Below, piece after piece: positions 7,366 through 16,268 of a stretch of DNA of 64,000 nucleotides. Numbering within the stretch: position 1 is the stretch's first letter; every line of letters begins with the position of its first letter. The DNA lies in NCBI GenBank assembly GCA_963722175.1, contig CAVRKA010000004.1, positions 1,426,001 to 1,490,000 on the forward strand, in the 5' to 3' direction. Below the pieces are notes generated by a model. The model was not told where the DNA came from. It was given only the letters and a program-made list of their open reading frames with translations, and searched no databases. The DNA is from WHSW01 sp963722175. Its GTDB lineage: Bacteria > Actinomycetota > Thermoleophilia > Solirubrobacterales > 70-9. Position numbers and translations under genes: made by a program.

Positions 7366-8712
7366 ATGCGGTCGAACCTTCCGCCGGGGCCGAGCTATCC
7401 CTCTCTGATCCAGGGGATCGGCTTCTGGACCCGCCCGCTCGCCTATCTGGAGAAGCTGCGATCGCAGTACGGCAAGCGCTTCACGCTGCAGTTTCCGTTC
7501 AGCCCGCCGTTCGTCTTCATCACCGAGCCCGAGCAGATCAAGCAGGTCTTCACGGCGCCGCCCGACGTCCTGCATCCGGGCGAGGGGGCACGCGTGCTGC
7601 GGCCGATCGTGGGCTCCAACTCGGTGCTCCTGCTCGACGGCGACGCCCACATGAGCCAGCGCAAGCTCATGCTCCCGGCCTTCCACGGCGAGCGCATGGA
7701 GCGGCTCACCGACCTGATCGCCGAGGTCACGGAGCGCGAGGTCGAGGCCTGGGGCGCCGAGCCGGAGGTCGAGCTCCATCCGCGGATGCAGGCCCTGACG
7801 CTCGAGATCATCCTCCGCGCCGTCTTCGGGCTCGACCCGGGCGAGCGCCTCGATGCGGTGCGCGAGCGGCTCGGCGCGTTGCTCGCCTTCGGCGACCACC
7901 CGCTGACCCTGTTCGGCCCACCGGGCGAGCAGTCGGAAGCGTTCTTCAGCAGGTTCGGGCCGCTCAAGGACTTCTTCAACCGCCGCAACGAGGTCGACGA
8001 GCTGTTGTTCGAGCTGATCGAGGAGCGCCGTGGCGAGGAGGCCGATCGCGACGACGTGCTCTCGATGCTGCTCGAGGCGCGCCACGAGGACGACACCCCG
8101 ATGTCCAACCAGGAGCTGCGCGACGAGCTGATGACCCTGCTGGTCGCCGGCCACGAGACCACCGCCACGACGCTCGCCTGGGCGTTCGAGCGGCTCACCC
8201 GCGAGCCCGCGGTGCTGCTCCGCCTGACCGAGGAGGTCGAGGCGGCGAACGGCGACGAGTACCTGACGGCGACGATCCAGGAGACGCAGCGCCGCCGGCC
8301 GGTGCTTCCCAACGCCGCGCCGCGTCTGGTGACGCAGCCGATCGAGGTCGGTGGCTGGCACTACGATCCCGGCGTCTGCCTGGTCGCCAACGCCTACCTG
8401 CTCCACCACGACCCCGACGTCTACCCGGACCCGTACGCCTTCCGGCCTGAGCGCTTCCTCGACGAGGGCCCCGGCACATACACGTGGATCCCGTTCGGCG
8501 GCGGGCGCCGCCGCTGCCTGGGCGCCAGCTTCGCCAACCTGGAGATGAAGATCGTGCTCGCCGCCGTCCTGCGCGCCTATACGGTCGAGCCCGTCGCCGA
8601 CCGCCACGAGGTCGCGACGCGGCGCAACATCACCATCCGGCCCGGCGAGGGATCGCGAGTCGCCCTGAAAACCCGAGCACGGAGCGCCGAGGAGACCCCG
8701 ATCCCGGCATGA
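7366..8712 (+). CDS. Cytochrome P450
   Basis: 448 residues from ATG 7366 (MRSNLPPGPSYPS). The P450 fold landmarks are all present: the proline-rich entry PPGPSYP, the I-helix oxygen-activation motif AGHETT (about 260-265), the ExxR of the K-helix (Glu306 in ETQRRRP) and the haem loop FGGGRRRCLG with the axial Cys384. No N-terminal membrane anchor is visible, so it is a soluble monooxygenase needing separate ferredoxin and reductase, neither of which is adjacent. The 'H-E-T-T' I-helix and 'R-P-E-R-F' region fit CYP families acting on terpenoid, fatty acyl or steroid substrates, but the substrate cannot be read from sequence. Convergent with the penicillin-acylase gene. Confidence 0.96.
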   Translation: MRSNLPPGPSYPSLIQGIGFWTRPLAYLEKLRSQYGKRFTLQFPFSPPFVFITEPEQIKQVFTAPPDVLHPGEGARVLRPIVGSNSVLLLDGDAHMSQRKLMLPAFHGERMERLTDLIAEVTEREVEAWGAEPEVELHPRMQALTLEIILRAVFGLDPGERLDAVRERLGALLAFGDHPLTLFGPPGEQSEAFFSRFGPLKDFFNRRNEVDELLFELIEERRGEEADRDDVLSMLLEARHEDDTPMSNQELRDELMTLLVAGHETTATTLAWAFERLTREPAVLLRLTEEVEAANGDEYLTATIQETQRRRPVLPNAAPRLVTQPIEVGGWHYDPGVCLVANAYLLHHDPDVYPDPYAFRPERFLDEGPGTYTWIPFGGGRRRCLGASFANLEMKIVLAAVLRAYTVEPVADRHEVATRRNITIRPGEGSRVALKTRARSAEETPIPA

Positions 8713-8738
8713 GCGCGCCCGCCGAGCCGGCGCGCGCT
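8712..8738. terminator. Hairpin between the convergent P450 and penicillin-acylase genes
   Basis: AGCGCGC (8712-8718) pairs perfectly with GCGCGCT (8732-8738), with further C-G pairing inside. The hairpin spans both stop codons and lacks a clear T-run. A bidirectional terminator is the likely role. Confidence 0.45.
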
Positions 8739-11502
8739 ACTTGATCTGCACGACCTGCTGGAAGGTCGGGCGGTTGATCCAGTGGATCGGCGGCTGGGTG
8801 ATCGCCCCGGTCGCCCGCTGGCGGACCGCGTCGTGGCACCACTGCGCATCGCCTTCCTCGCACGGGCCATCCGGGTAGAGCTCGGCGTCGCTCGTGTGGG
8901 CGAGCGCCTGCTTCAGCGACTTGATCAGCGCCTTGCGGCACTTCGCCATGGAGCCCTTGCCGCAGTAGACGCGTGAGAACTTCCCGCGGACGTCATCGCC
9001 GAGGATCGTCCGCAGGTCCTTGTTGACGTAGCCGTACCAGCCGCCGTAGAAGGCCGAGCCGATCGGGCCGGGCGGGTCGTGGAAGGCGATCATGTTCTCG
9101 AGCGCGTCGAACATGCCGCCGCCGAGCGCCGGCCTGAACTCGGCCTCGAGCCAGCGCGGCCACCACGCGTCGACGATCCGGACCGCCTCGGCCTGGTCAT
9201 AGACGCCGTTGCCGTCCTTGTCGCGCCGGTGCGAACCGCTGTCGATCCACGCTCGCAGGGTCTTCACGGCCTCCTGCACCTCGGCGCCGCCGGAGCTGCC
9301 GATCAGCCGGAGCGCGTACCGGACGGCGACGTCGCCGCGCAGATCGACGGTGCCGGCGTCCTCCATCGCGTCGACCAGCTTCGGGGGCGTGATCTTCTTC
9401 GGGCCCGCGATCCGCGGCTCGATCCGCTCGTCGAGCATCTGCGAGCGGAACACCGAGCCCCGCGAGTAGTCGTCGTCGGCGTTGCGGAAGCCGGGGGCCT
9501 GCTTGTTGTTCCAGCTCGAGATGTAGCGCTGGTCGACCACCTGCGGGTGGGACGCGCATGGCTCCTGGTCGGAGATGTTGGTGCGCGGGTCGACGTCGCT
9601 CGCCACGATCGGGGCGCCGGAGAGCAGCTTCTGGGGTGGCGGCGTCCAGCCCTGCCACTCGTACTTCGCGGGCGTCGGCAGATCCGGGTGGGCCCGGGCC
9701 GAGCGCTTGGGGTTGATCCCGGAGTTGAAGTACGCGATGTGGTCGCGGTCGATGAAGAACCAGTTGAACGTGTACTGGATCCGGCAGGCCGCCTCCCTGA
9801 ATTCCTCGGGCGACTGCATCTTGCGCGGGTTGTTGAAGTCGGCGAACCCGAGCGACGAATCGACCTCGTGGTAGTAGGTCGCGCGCAGCTTCGTGAACGC
9901 GTACGGCTTGCCCCTGATCTCCGCTCGGTGGGTGACGATCCCGAGCGCGGTGCGCTCGGCGCGGTAGGTCTCCGAGCCCGACGGGGTCGTGTCGCCGGCC
10001 GACTGAGTCCACGTGTTGACCCGCTCGAGCACGTCGATCGGCCGGCAGGCGCCGCGGAAGCGGTAGCCGGTCGAGTCGATCGTCGGCTTCGAGCCGTCGG
10101 GGTTGCAGAGCCTGACCGCGAAGGTGTCGGTGATGTCCTGCGCCGAGGAGGTCGCCGACCACGCGTAGTCGCGGCCGTGGCCGAGCTGCACGTAGAGGTT
10201 CGTGCCCGGGAAGGCGGCGCCGCGAGCGTCGAGCGGCGGGCCGGTCGGCCCGGCGGGAGCGTGGATCTCCTGCTCCATCAGGATCTGCGGCGTGAAGTAG
10301 GAGACCTGGGGCCCGAAGACGGCGACCGGTGCCCCGCCCTTGGACTCCGCCTTGGAGACCAGCAGCGCGTTCGACGCGCCCTGCATCGAGGCCGCTTCGC
10401 GGAGCGCCGCGCCGATGTCGGGCAGCGCGCTGTCCGCCGACTGCGACTCCGGCCTCGCGCCCGAGGAGGTGACGACCTCCGCGGGGACGACCGTCCCCGA
10501 ATCCGGCATCGCCGCCTTTGCGTGCCTGGGGACACGCATATAGGGGAAGCGCGTGTCGTGGATCGTGGTCGGCGCCTCCGGGTCGTTGGCGACGCGGAAG
10601 TCGGCCCAGGCGCGCTTGCCGGCCCGTCTTCCGAACCGCTTCTGCGCCGCCTCGAGCAGGAGCGCCGAGTTGACCTCGTTGCCGCCACCCCTGCCGAAGA
10701 TCCCGGCGACCAGGGAGGCGATCGAGATCACGTCGGTGACCTTCCAGTCCTCAGGTCCAGCCGGGTGGCCGAGCAGCGGGTACTCGCCCGGCATCAGCAG
10801 CGGATTGGAGCGGATCTCGGCGATCCGCGCGTTGATCCCGGCGACGTACTGGTCGACGTCCGCGGCGACCTGGGCGCCCCGGGCGCCGTATGCCTCGTCG
10901 GCGAGCTCGTACTGGACCTGGAGCTCCGAGTCGTCGCGATAGGGCGTGTCCGCCCACACGGAGCGGTCCATCTCCAGGTTGCCCTCGGCGCCGCCGGCGA
11001 ACGAGGCGAGCTCGGCGCGGCCGGCGTGGCGCAGGGCGTCGATGAAGAACATCCGGTCCTCGGCGGCGACGTAGCCCGCGCCGAAGATCGCGCCCGCCCG
11101 GCTCGACCCGTAGATCCGCGGGACACCGAACTGGTCGCGGACGATCGTCACGTCGTCGCGGGGGCTGTAGGTCCGCTCGACGTTTCCGGGCTCGACGCCG
11201 AAGGTCGCGTCCTTGAAGAAGCTGTCGAGCTGCGACTTCTTCAGCCCCGGGGTCGCGTACACGAGGTCCTCGTACATCTGCAACTGGTCGGCGTCGTGCG
11301 GCGGGCGGGTGCCCGCGGTCAGGAAGCCGGTGATCTCGGCCGTGTTGACGCTCTGGCCCTGGCCGGGCGGGAGGATGTTGTGAAAGCCGCCGGCGTCGTT
11401 CTCGCCATAGGCGCCGGGCGCCGGGGCCGCGAAGGCCGCGCAGGGGATGGCGAGCGCGACACCCGCCGCCAGCGCCCCGATCAGCTTGCCTACCCCTCGC
11501 AC
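8737..11502 (-). CDS. Penicillin acylase family protein (secreted Ntn-hydrolase)
   Basis: 921 residues from ATG 11502. The N-terminal signal peptide (GALAAGVALAIPCAAFA, about 8-25) points to export. The alpha-chain region includes the family stretch VTIVRDQFGVPRIYGSS. The predicted autocatalytic nucleophile is Ser377 in GASNALLVS, equivalent to the 'G-S-N-x-W-x-V' beta-chain start of penicillin/cephalosporin/AHL acylases. Later landmarks are ATSSAQDITDTF and FNWFFIDRDHIAYFNSG. Family enzymes hydrolyse amides such as beta-lactams or acyl-homoserine lactones; substrate here is unknown. Length is longer than the usual 750-850. No neighbour suggests a pathway. Convergent to P450. Confidence 0.93.
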   Translation of the reverse strand: MRGVGKLIGALAAGVALAIPCAAFAAPAPGAYGENDAGGFHNILPPGQGQSVNTAEITGFLTAGTRPPHDADQLQMYEDLVYATPGLKKSQLDSFFKDATFGVEPGNVERTYSPRDDVTIVRDQFGVPRIYGSSRAGAIFGAGYVAAEDRMFFIDALRHAGRAELASFAGGAEGNLEMDRSVWADTPYRDDSELQVQYELADEAYGARGAQVAADVDQYVAGINARIAEIRSNPLLMPGEYPLLGHPAGPEDWKVTDVISIASLVAGIFGRGGGNEVNSALLLEAAQKRFGRRAGKRAWADFRVANDPEAPTTIHDTRFPYMRVPRHAKAAMPDSGTVVPAEVVTSSGARPESQSADSALPDIGAALREAASMQGASNALLVSKAESKGGAPVAVFGPQVSYFTPQILMEQEIHAPAGPTGPPLDARGAAFPGTNLYVQLGHGRDYAWSATSSAQDITDTFAVRLCNPDGSKPTIDSTGYRFRGACRPIDVLERVNTWTQSAGDTTPSGSETYRAERTALGIVTHRAEIRGKPYAFTKLRATYYHEVDSSLGFADFNNPRKMQSPEEFREAACRIQYTFNWFFIDRDHIAYFNSGINPKRSARAHPDLPTPAKYEWQGWTPPPQKLLSGAPIVASDVDPRTNISDQEPCASHPQVVDQRYISSWNNKQAPGFRNADDDYSRGSVFRSQMLDERIEPRIAGPKKITPPKLVDAMEDAGTVDLRGDVAVRYALRLIGSSGGAEVQEAVKTLRAWIDSGSHRRDKDGNGVYDQAEAVRIVDAWWPRWLEAEFRPALGGGMFDALENMIAFHDPPGPIGSAFYGGWYGYVNKDLRTILGDDVRGKFSRVYCGKGSMAKCRKALIKSLKQALAHTSDAELYPDGPCEEGDAQWCHDAVRQRATGAITQPPIHWINRPTFQQVVQIK

Positions 11503-11557
11503 CGGCGGCGACTGTAGTCAGCGCCCGGCGCCGATGCGCCGGTTCCGGGCCGCTCGC

Positions 11558-12508
11558 CTAGGCGGGCGGCGACTCGGCCTGCTTGCGGCGCTCGAAGTCG
11601 AGCTCGGTGCTCAGCCCGAGGTCGTGAAGCGCATCGCGGGCGGCCTCCAGGCCCGCGGTGTCGTTGACCGCTGCGGCAAGCGGCAGCTCGGCGGCCGCCG
11701 CCTCCAGGTCGAAGTGGAAGGCGAGCGCGCCGACCGGCCCCAGCGCCGCGCTCCGCCTGCCGCCGCGAATCGGGGCGTCGCCGAGCTCGCCGCGGACGCA
11801 CCGGACGATCTGCATGCTCGCCTCCGTGCCGCAGGCGGTCGCGGCGCGCTCGAGCTCGTCGGCCTGGACCGCGTCCACCGTCGATGTGCCGATCCAGGCG
11901 CCGGCGGCGGCGAGGGCGGCGATCCGCGCGAGCACCTCGTCGACCGTGAGCTCCCCGTCGCAGCCGGCGCCGACGACCGCGGCGACGCCGTCCAAGCCGG
12001 GGCCGGTCCGCATGCCGGCGGCGAGCATGACCGCGTCGCACAGCGGGCTTCCGAGCCCGGGTTCGCCGCCGGCAGCGATCGCGTCGCCGCCGACGTCGAG
12101 GTAGATGACCAGATCGCAGTCGAGCGCACGGGCGGCGGCGCCGATCCCCTCGGCCGCGCCGGCGACGCCGTCGGAGACGTCGATCAGCACGGTCGGGTCG
12201 TCCAGGTGTCGGGCCAGGTGCGACTCGGAGAACACCGCCCCGTCGGCGGTCGCCGTTTGCGGCCCGGCGAGCAGCGCGTGCTCACCCAGCGGTTCGCCGC
12301 CGCGGATCTCGCTCACCGGCCGCGGGCCGGGCTTCGGGTCGACCGGCATCCGCTCCCAGGCGACGCCGCCGAGCACGAACGGCGTCCCCAACTGCTCGCA
12401 GCGGCGGCCGACGACGAGGGCGCCGGCGACGTCGCCACCGCCGCCGATCCCGAGCACGAGCGCCCGCCGCGCGCCGGAGACGCGCCGTTCGAAGGGGAGC
12501 GGGGGCAT
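11558..12508 (-). CDS. DUF1152 domain-containing protein
   Basis: 316 residues from ATG 12508. It opens with a Rossmann-like glycine motif (ALVLGIGGGGDVAGAL, about 16-31), characteristic of DUF1152 proteins. It continues with an acidic/His segment (LIDVSDGVAGAAEGIGAAAR) and LDVGGDAIAAGGEPGLGSPL, probably a metal- or nucleotide-binding face. No signal peptide. The biochemical role of the family is not established; archaeal and actinobacterial members are common. Separated by about 50 bp from DUF1802 upstream on the same strand, so they may share a transcript. Confidence 0.85.
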   Translation of the reverse strand: MPPLPFERRVSGARRALVLGIGGGGDVAGALVVGRRCEQLGTPFVLGGVAWERMPVDPKPGPRPVSEIRGGEPLGEHALLAGPQTATADGAVFSESHLARHLDDPTVLIDVSDGVAGAAEGIGAAARALDCDLVIYLDVGGDAIAAGGEPGLGSPLCDAVMLAAGMRTGPGLDGVAAVVGAGCDGELTVDEVLARIAALAAAGAWIGTSTVDAVQADELERAATACGTEASMQIVRCVRGELGDAPIRGGRRSAALGPVGALAFHFDLEAAAAELPLAAAVNDTAGLEAARDALHDLGLSTELDFERRKQAESPPA

Positions 12509-12560
12509 TACGTCGACCCCGCGAGAGCGGACGCGAAGCGGAGCATCTCGCGGGATTAAT

Positions 12561-13187
12561 TCAGGCGAGCGCCGGCTCGGCCTGGCAGATCTCGCGGATC
12601 GCCGCCGCTGCCCGGTCGAACTCCTCGTCCGCCATCACGGGGGTGCCCTCGAAGGGCAGATCGCGGTCGATCTCGACCCAGGAGCGGCAGCCGTGGTACT
12701 CGTCGCGGACCCGGACCGTGACCGGCCGCGGGATCCGGTGGACCCGGAGCAGCAGCACGTGCAGCGGATGGGTGCGCTTCCAGCGCAGGCGCTTGATCGC
12801 GTAGTCCTGGGTCCAGACGTGGTACGGGGAGAGCGCGTCGACGATCCGCGGGTCGTCGGTCTCGAAGTGGTCGGAGACCTCCGCCCAGGCACGGATCCGG
12901 ACCCGGTCGGGCTGGGGAATTCCGCCGTCCTGGAGCAGCGCCCGCGGCGGCGGCTCCTCGTCGGGCCAGACGCCCTCCTCGAGTGCGCGGCGCAGCTCGG
13001 GGTGGTGCGACTCGCGGACGAGGTCGTTGCGCTGGTGATCGAAGGTCGGATAGAGGAAGAACTGCTCGTGCTCGAGCTCGAAGTCCTTGTCCTCTTCGCG
13101 GATTCCGCCCTTGCGCAGGGTCACGAGTTGCTCACCCTCCGACAGGGCGCGGACCGTTACGGCCCACTCTTTAAAGGCAATCGGCAT
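12561..13187 (-). CDS. DUF1802 family protein
   Basis: 208 residues from ATG 13187 (MPIAFKEWAVTVRALSEGEQ). The segment LVTLRKGGIREEDKDFELEH followed by FFLYPTFDHQ is typical of DUF1802. So are the central AEVSDHFETDDP stretch, LSPYHVWTQDYAIKRLRWK and the closing RSWVEIDRDLPFEGTPVM. Small cytosolic protein with no known activity; the family often sits near restriction or nucleic-acid genes but not here. A well-formed promoter lies 78-115 bp upstream. Confidence 0.85.
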   Translation of the reverse strand: MPIAFKEWAVTVRALSEGEQLVTLRKGGIREEDKDFELEHEQFFLYPTFDHQRNDLVRESHHPELRRALEEGVWPDEEPPPRALLQDGGIPQPDRVRIRAWAEVSDHFETDDPRIVDALSPYHVWTQDYAIKRLRWKRTHPLHVLLLRVHRIPRPVTVRVRDEYHGCRSWVEIDRDLPFEGTPVMADEEFDRAAAAIREICQAEPALA

Positions 13188-13271
13188 TGTTGGTCTAGGC
13201 GTTTGTGGCGAACGTGAGAACGGGCTTGAAAGTCACCCCGACGGGGCATCCAGGCCCGGTTGAGGGCATGC

Positions 13272-13300
13272 ATTCTAGGCGAGGCTGGCCGGATTGCCAA
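13272..13300 (-). promoter_or_regulatory. Promoter for the DUF1802 gene
   Basis: On the minus strand TTGGCA (13295-13300) and TAGAAT (13272-13277) are separated by exactly 17 bp, close to the vegetative sigma consensus. The predicted start near 13265 leaves a leader of about 78 bases before the ATG at 13187. Confidence 0.6.
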
Positions 13301-13309
13301 ATTTGTGAG

Positions 13310-13328
13310 GTTCGTTGCATGAACGAAC
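13310..13328. promoter_or_regulatory. 19-bp palindrome upstream of the DUF1802 promoter
   Basis: GTTCGTTGCATGAACGAAC has perfect 7-bp arms and a 5-bp centre. It ends 10 bp upstream of the -35 hexamer and is the size and spacing of a TetR-type operator. It also lies 36 bp beyond the stop of the repeat-protein gene, so a weak transcript hairpin is an alternative. Confidence 0.5.
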
Positions 13329-13363
13329 GCTCAGTGCGGGGCCCAGGCGGGCCGCGAGCGGGA

Positions 13364-14695
13364 CTATTGACTCGCCGTGTAGCGGAACTCGACCGCGTGG
13401 ATTCGGACGCCGTCATCCGCGTCGGCGGCGCTCTGCCGGCAGTTCACCGACACGGAGGTCCCGGCAAAGTAGACGCCCGCGGGTACGACCTGGGCCGTTT
13501 GTGGGGCGGTCGTGTTTGTCAGCACGTCCGTATCAGAGGCCCCGGGGGGCAGGCCGTCTTGGGAGATCGCGCACAGGATCCCCTCGGCATGCGCGGCGGT
13601 CGCGCCGCTCTGCGTGACCCGGAGCCTGAACTCGCCGCCCGAGGTGTAGTCCGGCGGCACGAGCAGGGACGCCCCGACAACGTCGCTGTCCGTGTTCGCG
13701 CCGCCGCCGTCGTCATATGCGATCACCACGTGGCCGTTGATGAGACCGAAATCGGGATCGTTGTCGGTGGCGCCGGAGAAGTCGATCGCCTCCGTGTCGG
13801 TCACGTTCAGGAACGACCCGACCGGCAGATTGACGCTGCGGCTCAAGTTGAGGATGTCGGCCGAGGAGATGCCGTTGTCGAGGACTCTGAGCTCCTCGGA
13901 GCTCAGCGTCCCGCCGGTCATCGACACGTCGTTCGCGCCGATGTTCAGGGCGGTGCCGATGTCGGGATCCGAAACGTCGAGCGCCGTCGTGATCGGCGAC
14001 CCCGACACCAGGAGCCCTTGGTTGACCGTCTGATCGGCGTCGTCGTTCCGCAGCTGCAGGAGGAACTCCGTGAGCCCGGTGCTCGTGCCGTCGTTCTCGA
14101 TCACCGCGACGCCCTGATTGCCTCCCGTCGTCCTGTTGTTGAGGCGGACCCCGAACTGCGGGGCGAACGAGAAGGCTTGGGTTGACGTCGTCGCCTGCAC
14201 GGAGAACGCCCGGTTTTCGGCGGGGAGGTCGACGTCGACGCTGCCGCCGAAGTTGGCGCCGTTCGTGAACGTGTTGCCGATGCCGGCAAAGGTCTGTCCG
14301 TTTCGGTCCAGCAGCGCGACGTTCGGCGACACGGATCCGTCCGGAATCGTGAGCGCCGATTCGTCGATGTCACCGCCGGCGAGCGAGTCCGCGGCCACCT
14401 CGGACGCGCCGACCGAGTCCGCGGCCAGGTCCTGGGCCCCGAGGCCGCCGCCGGCAAGCGTGTCGTCGCGGACGTCCGCGGTGCGGACCTGGTTGTTGTG
14501 CAGATCCGAGGTCGAGACCGTGTTGTCGGCGAGATCGGTGCTCGTCACCTCCCCGTTGATGATGTCGCCCGACGAGATCGTGTTGGCGCCGCCGGGGTGG
14601 GTGGCGTAGGCGGTGCCGGCGAGCGCGACGTAGAGGGCGAGGATGCCCATGATGTTCGTGCGGATGAATTCGCGGACGCGCGCGGACGGGGTCAT
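13364..14695 (-). CDS. Secreted S/T-x-D-I/L repeat protein (family member 1)
   Basis: 443 residues from ATG 14695. The N-terminus RTNIMGILALYVALAGTAYA is a signal or anchor helix. Residues ~35-120 are imperfect repeats of roughly 10-12 residues (SGDIINGEV, STDLADNTV, TSDLHNNQV, TADVRDDTL, AQDLAADSV, GGDIDESAL), suggestive of a beta-solenoid. A longer C-terminal globular part follows, ending FRYTASQ, with two Cys (GILCAISQ, SVNCRQS) that may form a disulfide. This is the longest of eight related genes in the window. Function unknown; cell-surface structural or adhesive role inferred. Confidence 0.75.
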   Translation of the reverse strand: MTPSARVREFIRTNIMGILALYVALAGTAYATHPGGANTISSGDIINGEVTSTDLADNTVSTSDLHNNQVRTADVRDDTLAGGGLGAQDLAADSVGASEVAADSLAGGDIDESALTIPDGSVSPNVALLDRNGQTFAGIGNTFTNGANFGGSVDVDLPAENRAFSVQATTSTQAFSFAPQFGVRLNNRTTGGNQGVAVIENDGTSTGLTEFLLQLRNDDADQTVNQGLLVSGSPITTALDVSDPDIGTALNIGANDVSMTGGTLSSEELRVLDNGISSADILNLSRSVNLPVGSFLNVTDTEAIDFSGATDNDPDFGLINGHVVIAYDDGGGANTDSDVVGASLLVPPDYTSGGEFRLRVTQSGATAAHAEGILCAISQDGLPPGASDTDVLTNTTAPQTAQVVPAGVYFAGTSVSVNCRQSAADADDGVRIHAVEFRYTASQ

Positions 14696-14719
14696 CAGGC
14701 CCTCCCGGCCTCGTGAACG

Positions 14720-14748
14720 ACCCTAGTTCCTCACGTCGATCGGCGCAA
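14720..14748 (-). promoter_or_regulatory. Candidate promoter of repeat-protein gene 1
   Basis: Minus strand TTGCGC (14743-14748), 17-bp spacer, TAGGGT (14720-14725). The leader then contains CGGGAGGG just before the ATG at 14695. The hexamers are only partial matches. Confidence 0.4.
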
Positions 14749-14756
14749 GTCCCGCG

Positions 14757-16268
14757 TCAGGAGCGTCCGTGGCCGCCGCCCCCCGGGGTCTCGATCCGCA
14801 GCCGATCGCCGCTTTCGAGCTGCCCGGCGCCCTTTGCCGGCAGTTCCTGTCCGTTCAGCAGGTTTCGCCCCGGCTCGCCGTCGCCGCCGCCCTCGCGCCC
14901 GCGCGGCGGGTGGCGCCTGCGCTCGGTGATCAGGGTGAAGCGCATCGGCTCCAGAGCCTCGATCTCGCGCACGATTCCGTCGCCGCCCCGCCTGCGCCCC
15001 GCGCCGCCCGAGCCCCGCCGCAGGCCCAGTTCGCGGACGCGGAGCGGGTACTCGCTCTCCAGCGCCTCGACCGGGGTGTTGAGCGTGTTCGACATCGCGA
15101 CGTGGATCGCGCTCGGCCCGTCGGCGTCCGGGCACGCCCCCTGGCCGCCGCCGATCGTCTCGTAGTAGGTCCAGCCCTCCCCCGCGAGGGTGAGGTTGTT
15201 CATCGTCCCCTGGCCCTGCGCGGGCACCTCGGTCGCGCCCGCGAACGCCGCCAGGACCAGGTCGGCGACCCGGCTCGAGGTCTCGACGTTGCCGGCGGCG
15301 ACCGCGGCCGGCGCGCGGGCGTTGAGCAGGGACCCCTGCGGCGCGATCACGCTCACCGGCCGGTGGGCGCCGGCCGACGGAGGGCCGTCGGGATCGGTCA
15401 GCACCCGGACCGCGAAGAAGGCCGCCGACTTGGTCACCGAGAGCGGGCAGTTGAGGTTGCCTTGGTCCTGTTCGGCGCTGCCGGTGAAGTCGAGCTCGAG
15501 CTGCTCGCCGGCGATCGTCAGGCCGACGCGCAGCTCCAGGTCGCCCGCGTCGCGGGGGCCGCCCTCGAGCACGTCCCGGGCCTCGAACCGTCCGTCCGGC
15601 AGCTCGGCGATCGCCGCCCGGGTGCGACGCTCGGAGTAGTCGAGGATCTCGTCCATCGCCCGCCGCAGGCCGTCGGCGCCGTGGCGCTCGACCAGCTCCT
15701 CGACCCGCCGCGCCCCGGTCAGATTCGCCGCCCGCTGTGCGCGCAGGTCGGCGAGCCGCTCCTCGGGCTTTCGCATCCGCTCGGCGAGGCCGCGCAGGGT
15801 CTCGTCGCCGGCCTCGGTGGGTTCGATCACGACGCCCTCCTCGGCGAGCGTGGTCGAGTCGGCGGGCATCCCGGCCGGCGTGGGGCCGCCGATGTCGGCG
15901 TGGTGGGCACGGCTGGCCGCGAACCCGACGAGCGCCGACCCGGAGAACAGGGGTGAGATCAGGGTCACGTCGGGCAGGTGGGTCCCGCCGCGGTACGGGT
16001 CGTTCAGGATCCAGAGCGCGTCGGGGCGCTGCTCGAAATCGAGCACCGCGGCGACCGCGTCGGGCATCGAGCCGAGGTGGACGGGGATGTGCTCGGCCTG
16101 CATCACGAGCTCGCCGCCGGCGGTGAACAGCGCCGTCGAGCAGTCGTGGCGCTCGGTGATGTTGGGGGAGTGGGCGGAGCGGATCAGCACCGCGCCCATC
16201 TCGTCGCAGGCGGCGCGCAGCGCCCCGACCAGGACCTGGAGCGAGATCGGGTCGAGCCGCTCGCTCAT
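14757..16268 (-). CDS. hyuB: Hydantoinase B / 5-oxoprolinase beta-type subunit
   Basis: 503 residues from ATG 16266-16268, which overlaps the hyuA stop (ATGA). Family landmarks: MSERLDPISLQVLVGALRAA at the N-terminus, SPNITERHDCSTALF, the acidic WILNDPYRGGTHLPDVTLI, RAHHADIGGPTPAGMP with candidate metal/substrate His residues, then LDFTGSAEQDQGNLNCP and TYYETIGGGQGACPDADG. This is the ATP-dependent N-methylhydantoinase / oxoprolinase beta-type subunit, cytosolic. It acts with the HyuA product to open five-membered cyclic amides (hydantoins, 5-oxoproline, acetophenone-type carboxylation in some homologues). The short Gly/Arg-rich C-terminus ends GGGGHGRS. Substrate unspecified. Confidence 0.95.
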   Translation of the reverse strand: MSERLDPISLQVLVGALRAACDEMGAVLIRSAHSPNITERHDCSTALFTAGGELVMQAEHIPVHLGSMPDAVAAVLDFEQRPDALWILNDPYRGGTHLPDVTLISPLFSGSALVGFAASRAHHADIGGPTPAGMPADSTTLAEEGVVIEPTEAGDETLRGLAERMRKPEERLADLRAQRAANLTGARRVEELVERHGADGLRRAMDEILDYSERRTRAAIAELPDGRFEARDVLEGGPRDAGDLELRVGLTIAGEQLELDFTGSAEQDQGNLNCPLSVTKSAAFFAVRVLTDPDGPPSAGAHRPVSVIAPQGSLLNARAPAAVAAGNVETSSRVADLVLAAFAGATEVPAQGQGTMNNLTLAGEGWTYYETIGGGQGACPDADGPSAIHVAMSNTLNTPVEALESEYPLRVRELGLRRGSGGAGRRRGGDGIVREIEALEPMRFTLITERRRHPPRGREGGGDGEPGRNLLNGQELPAKGAGQLESGDRLRIETPGGGGHGRS

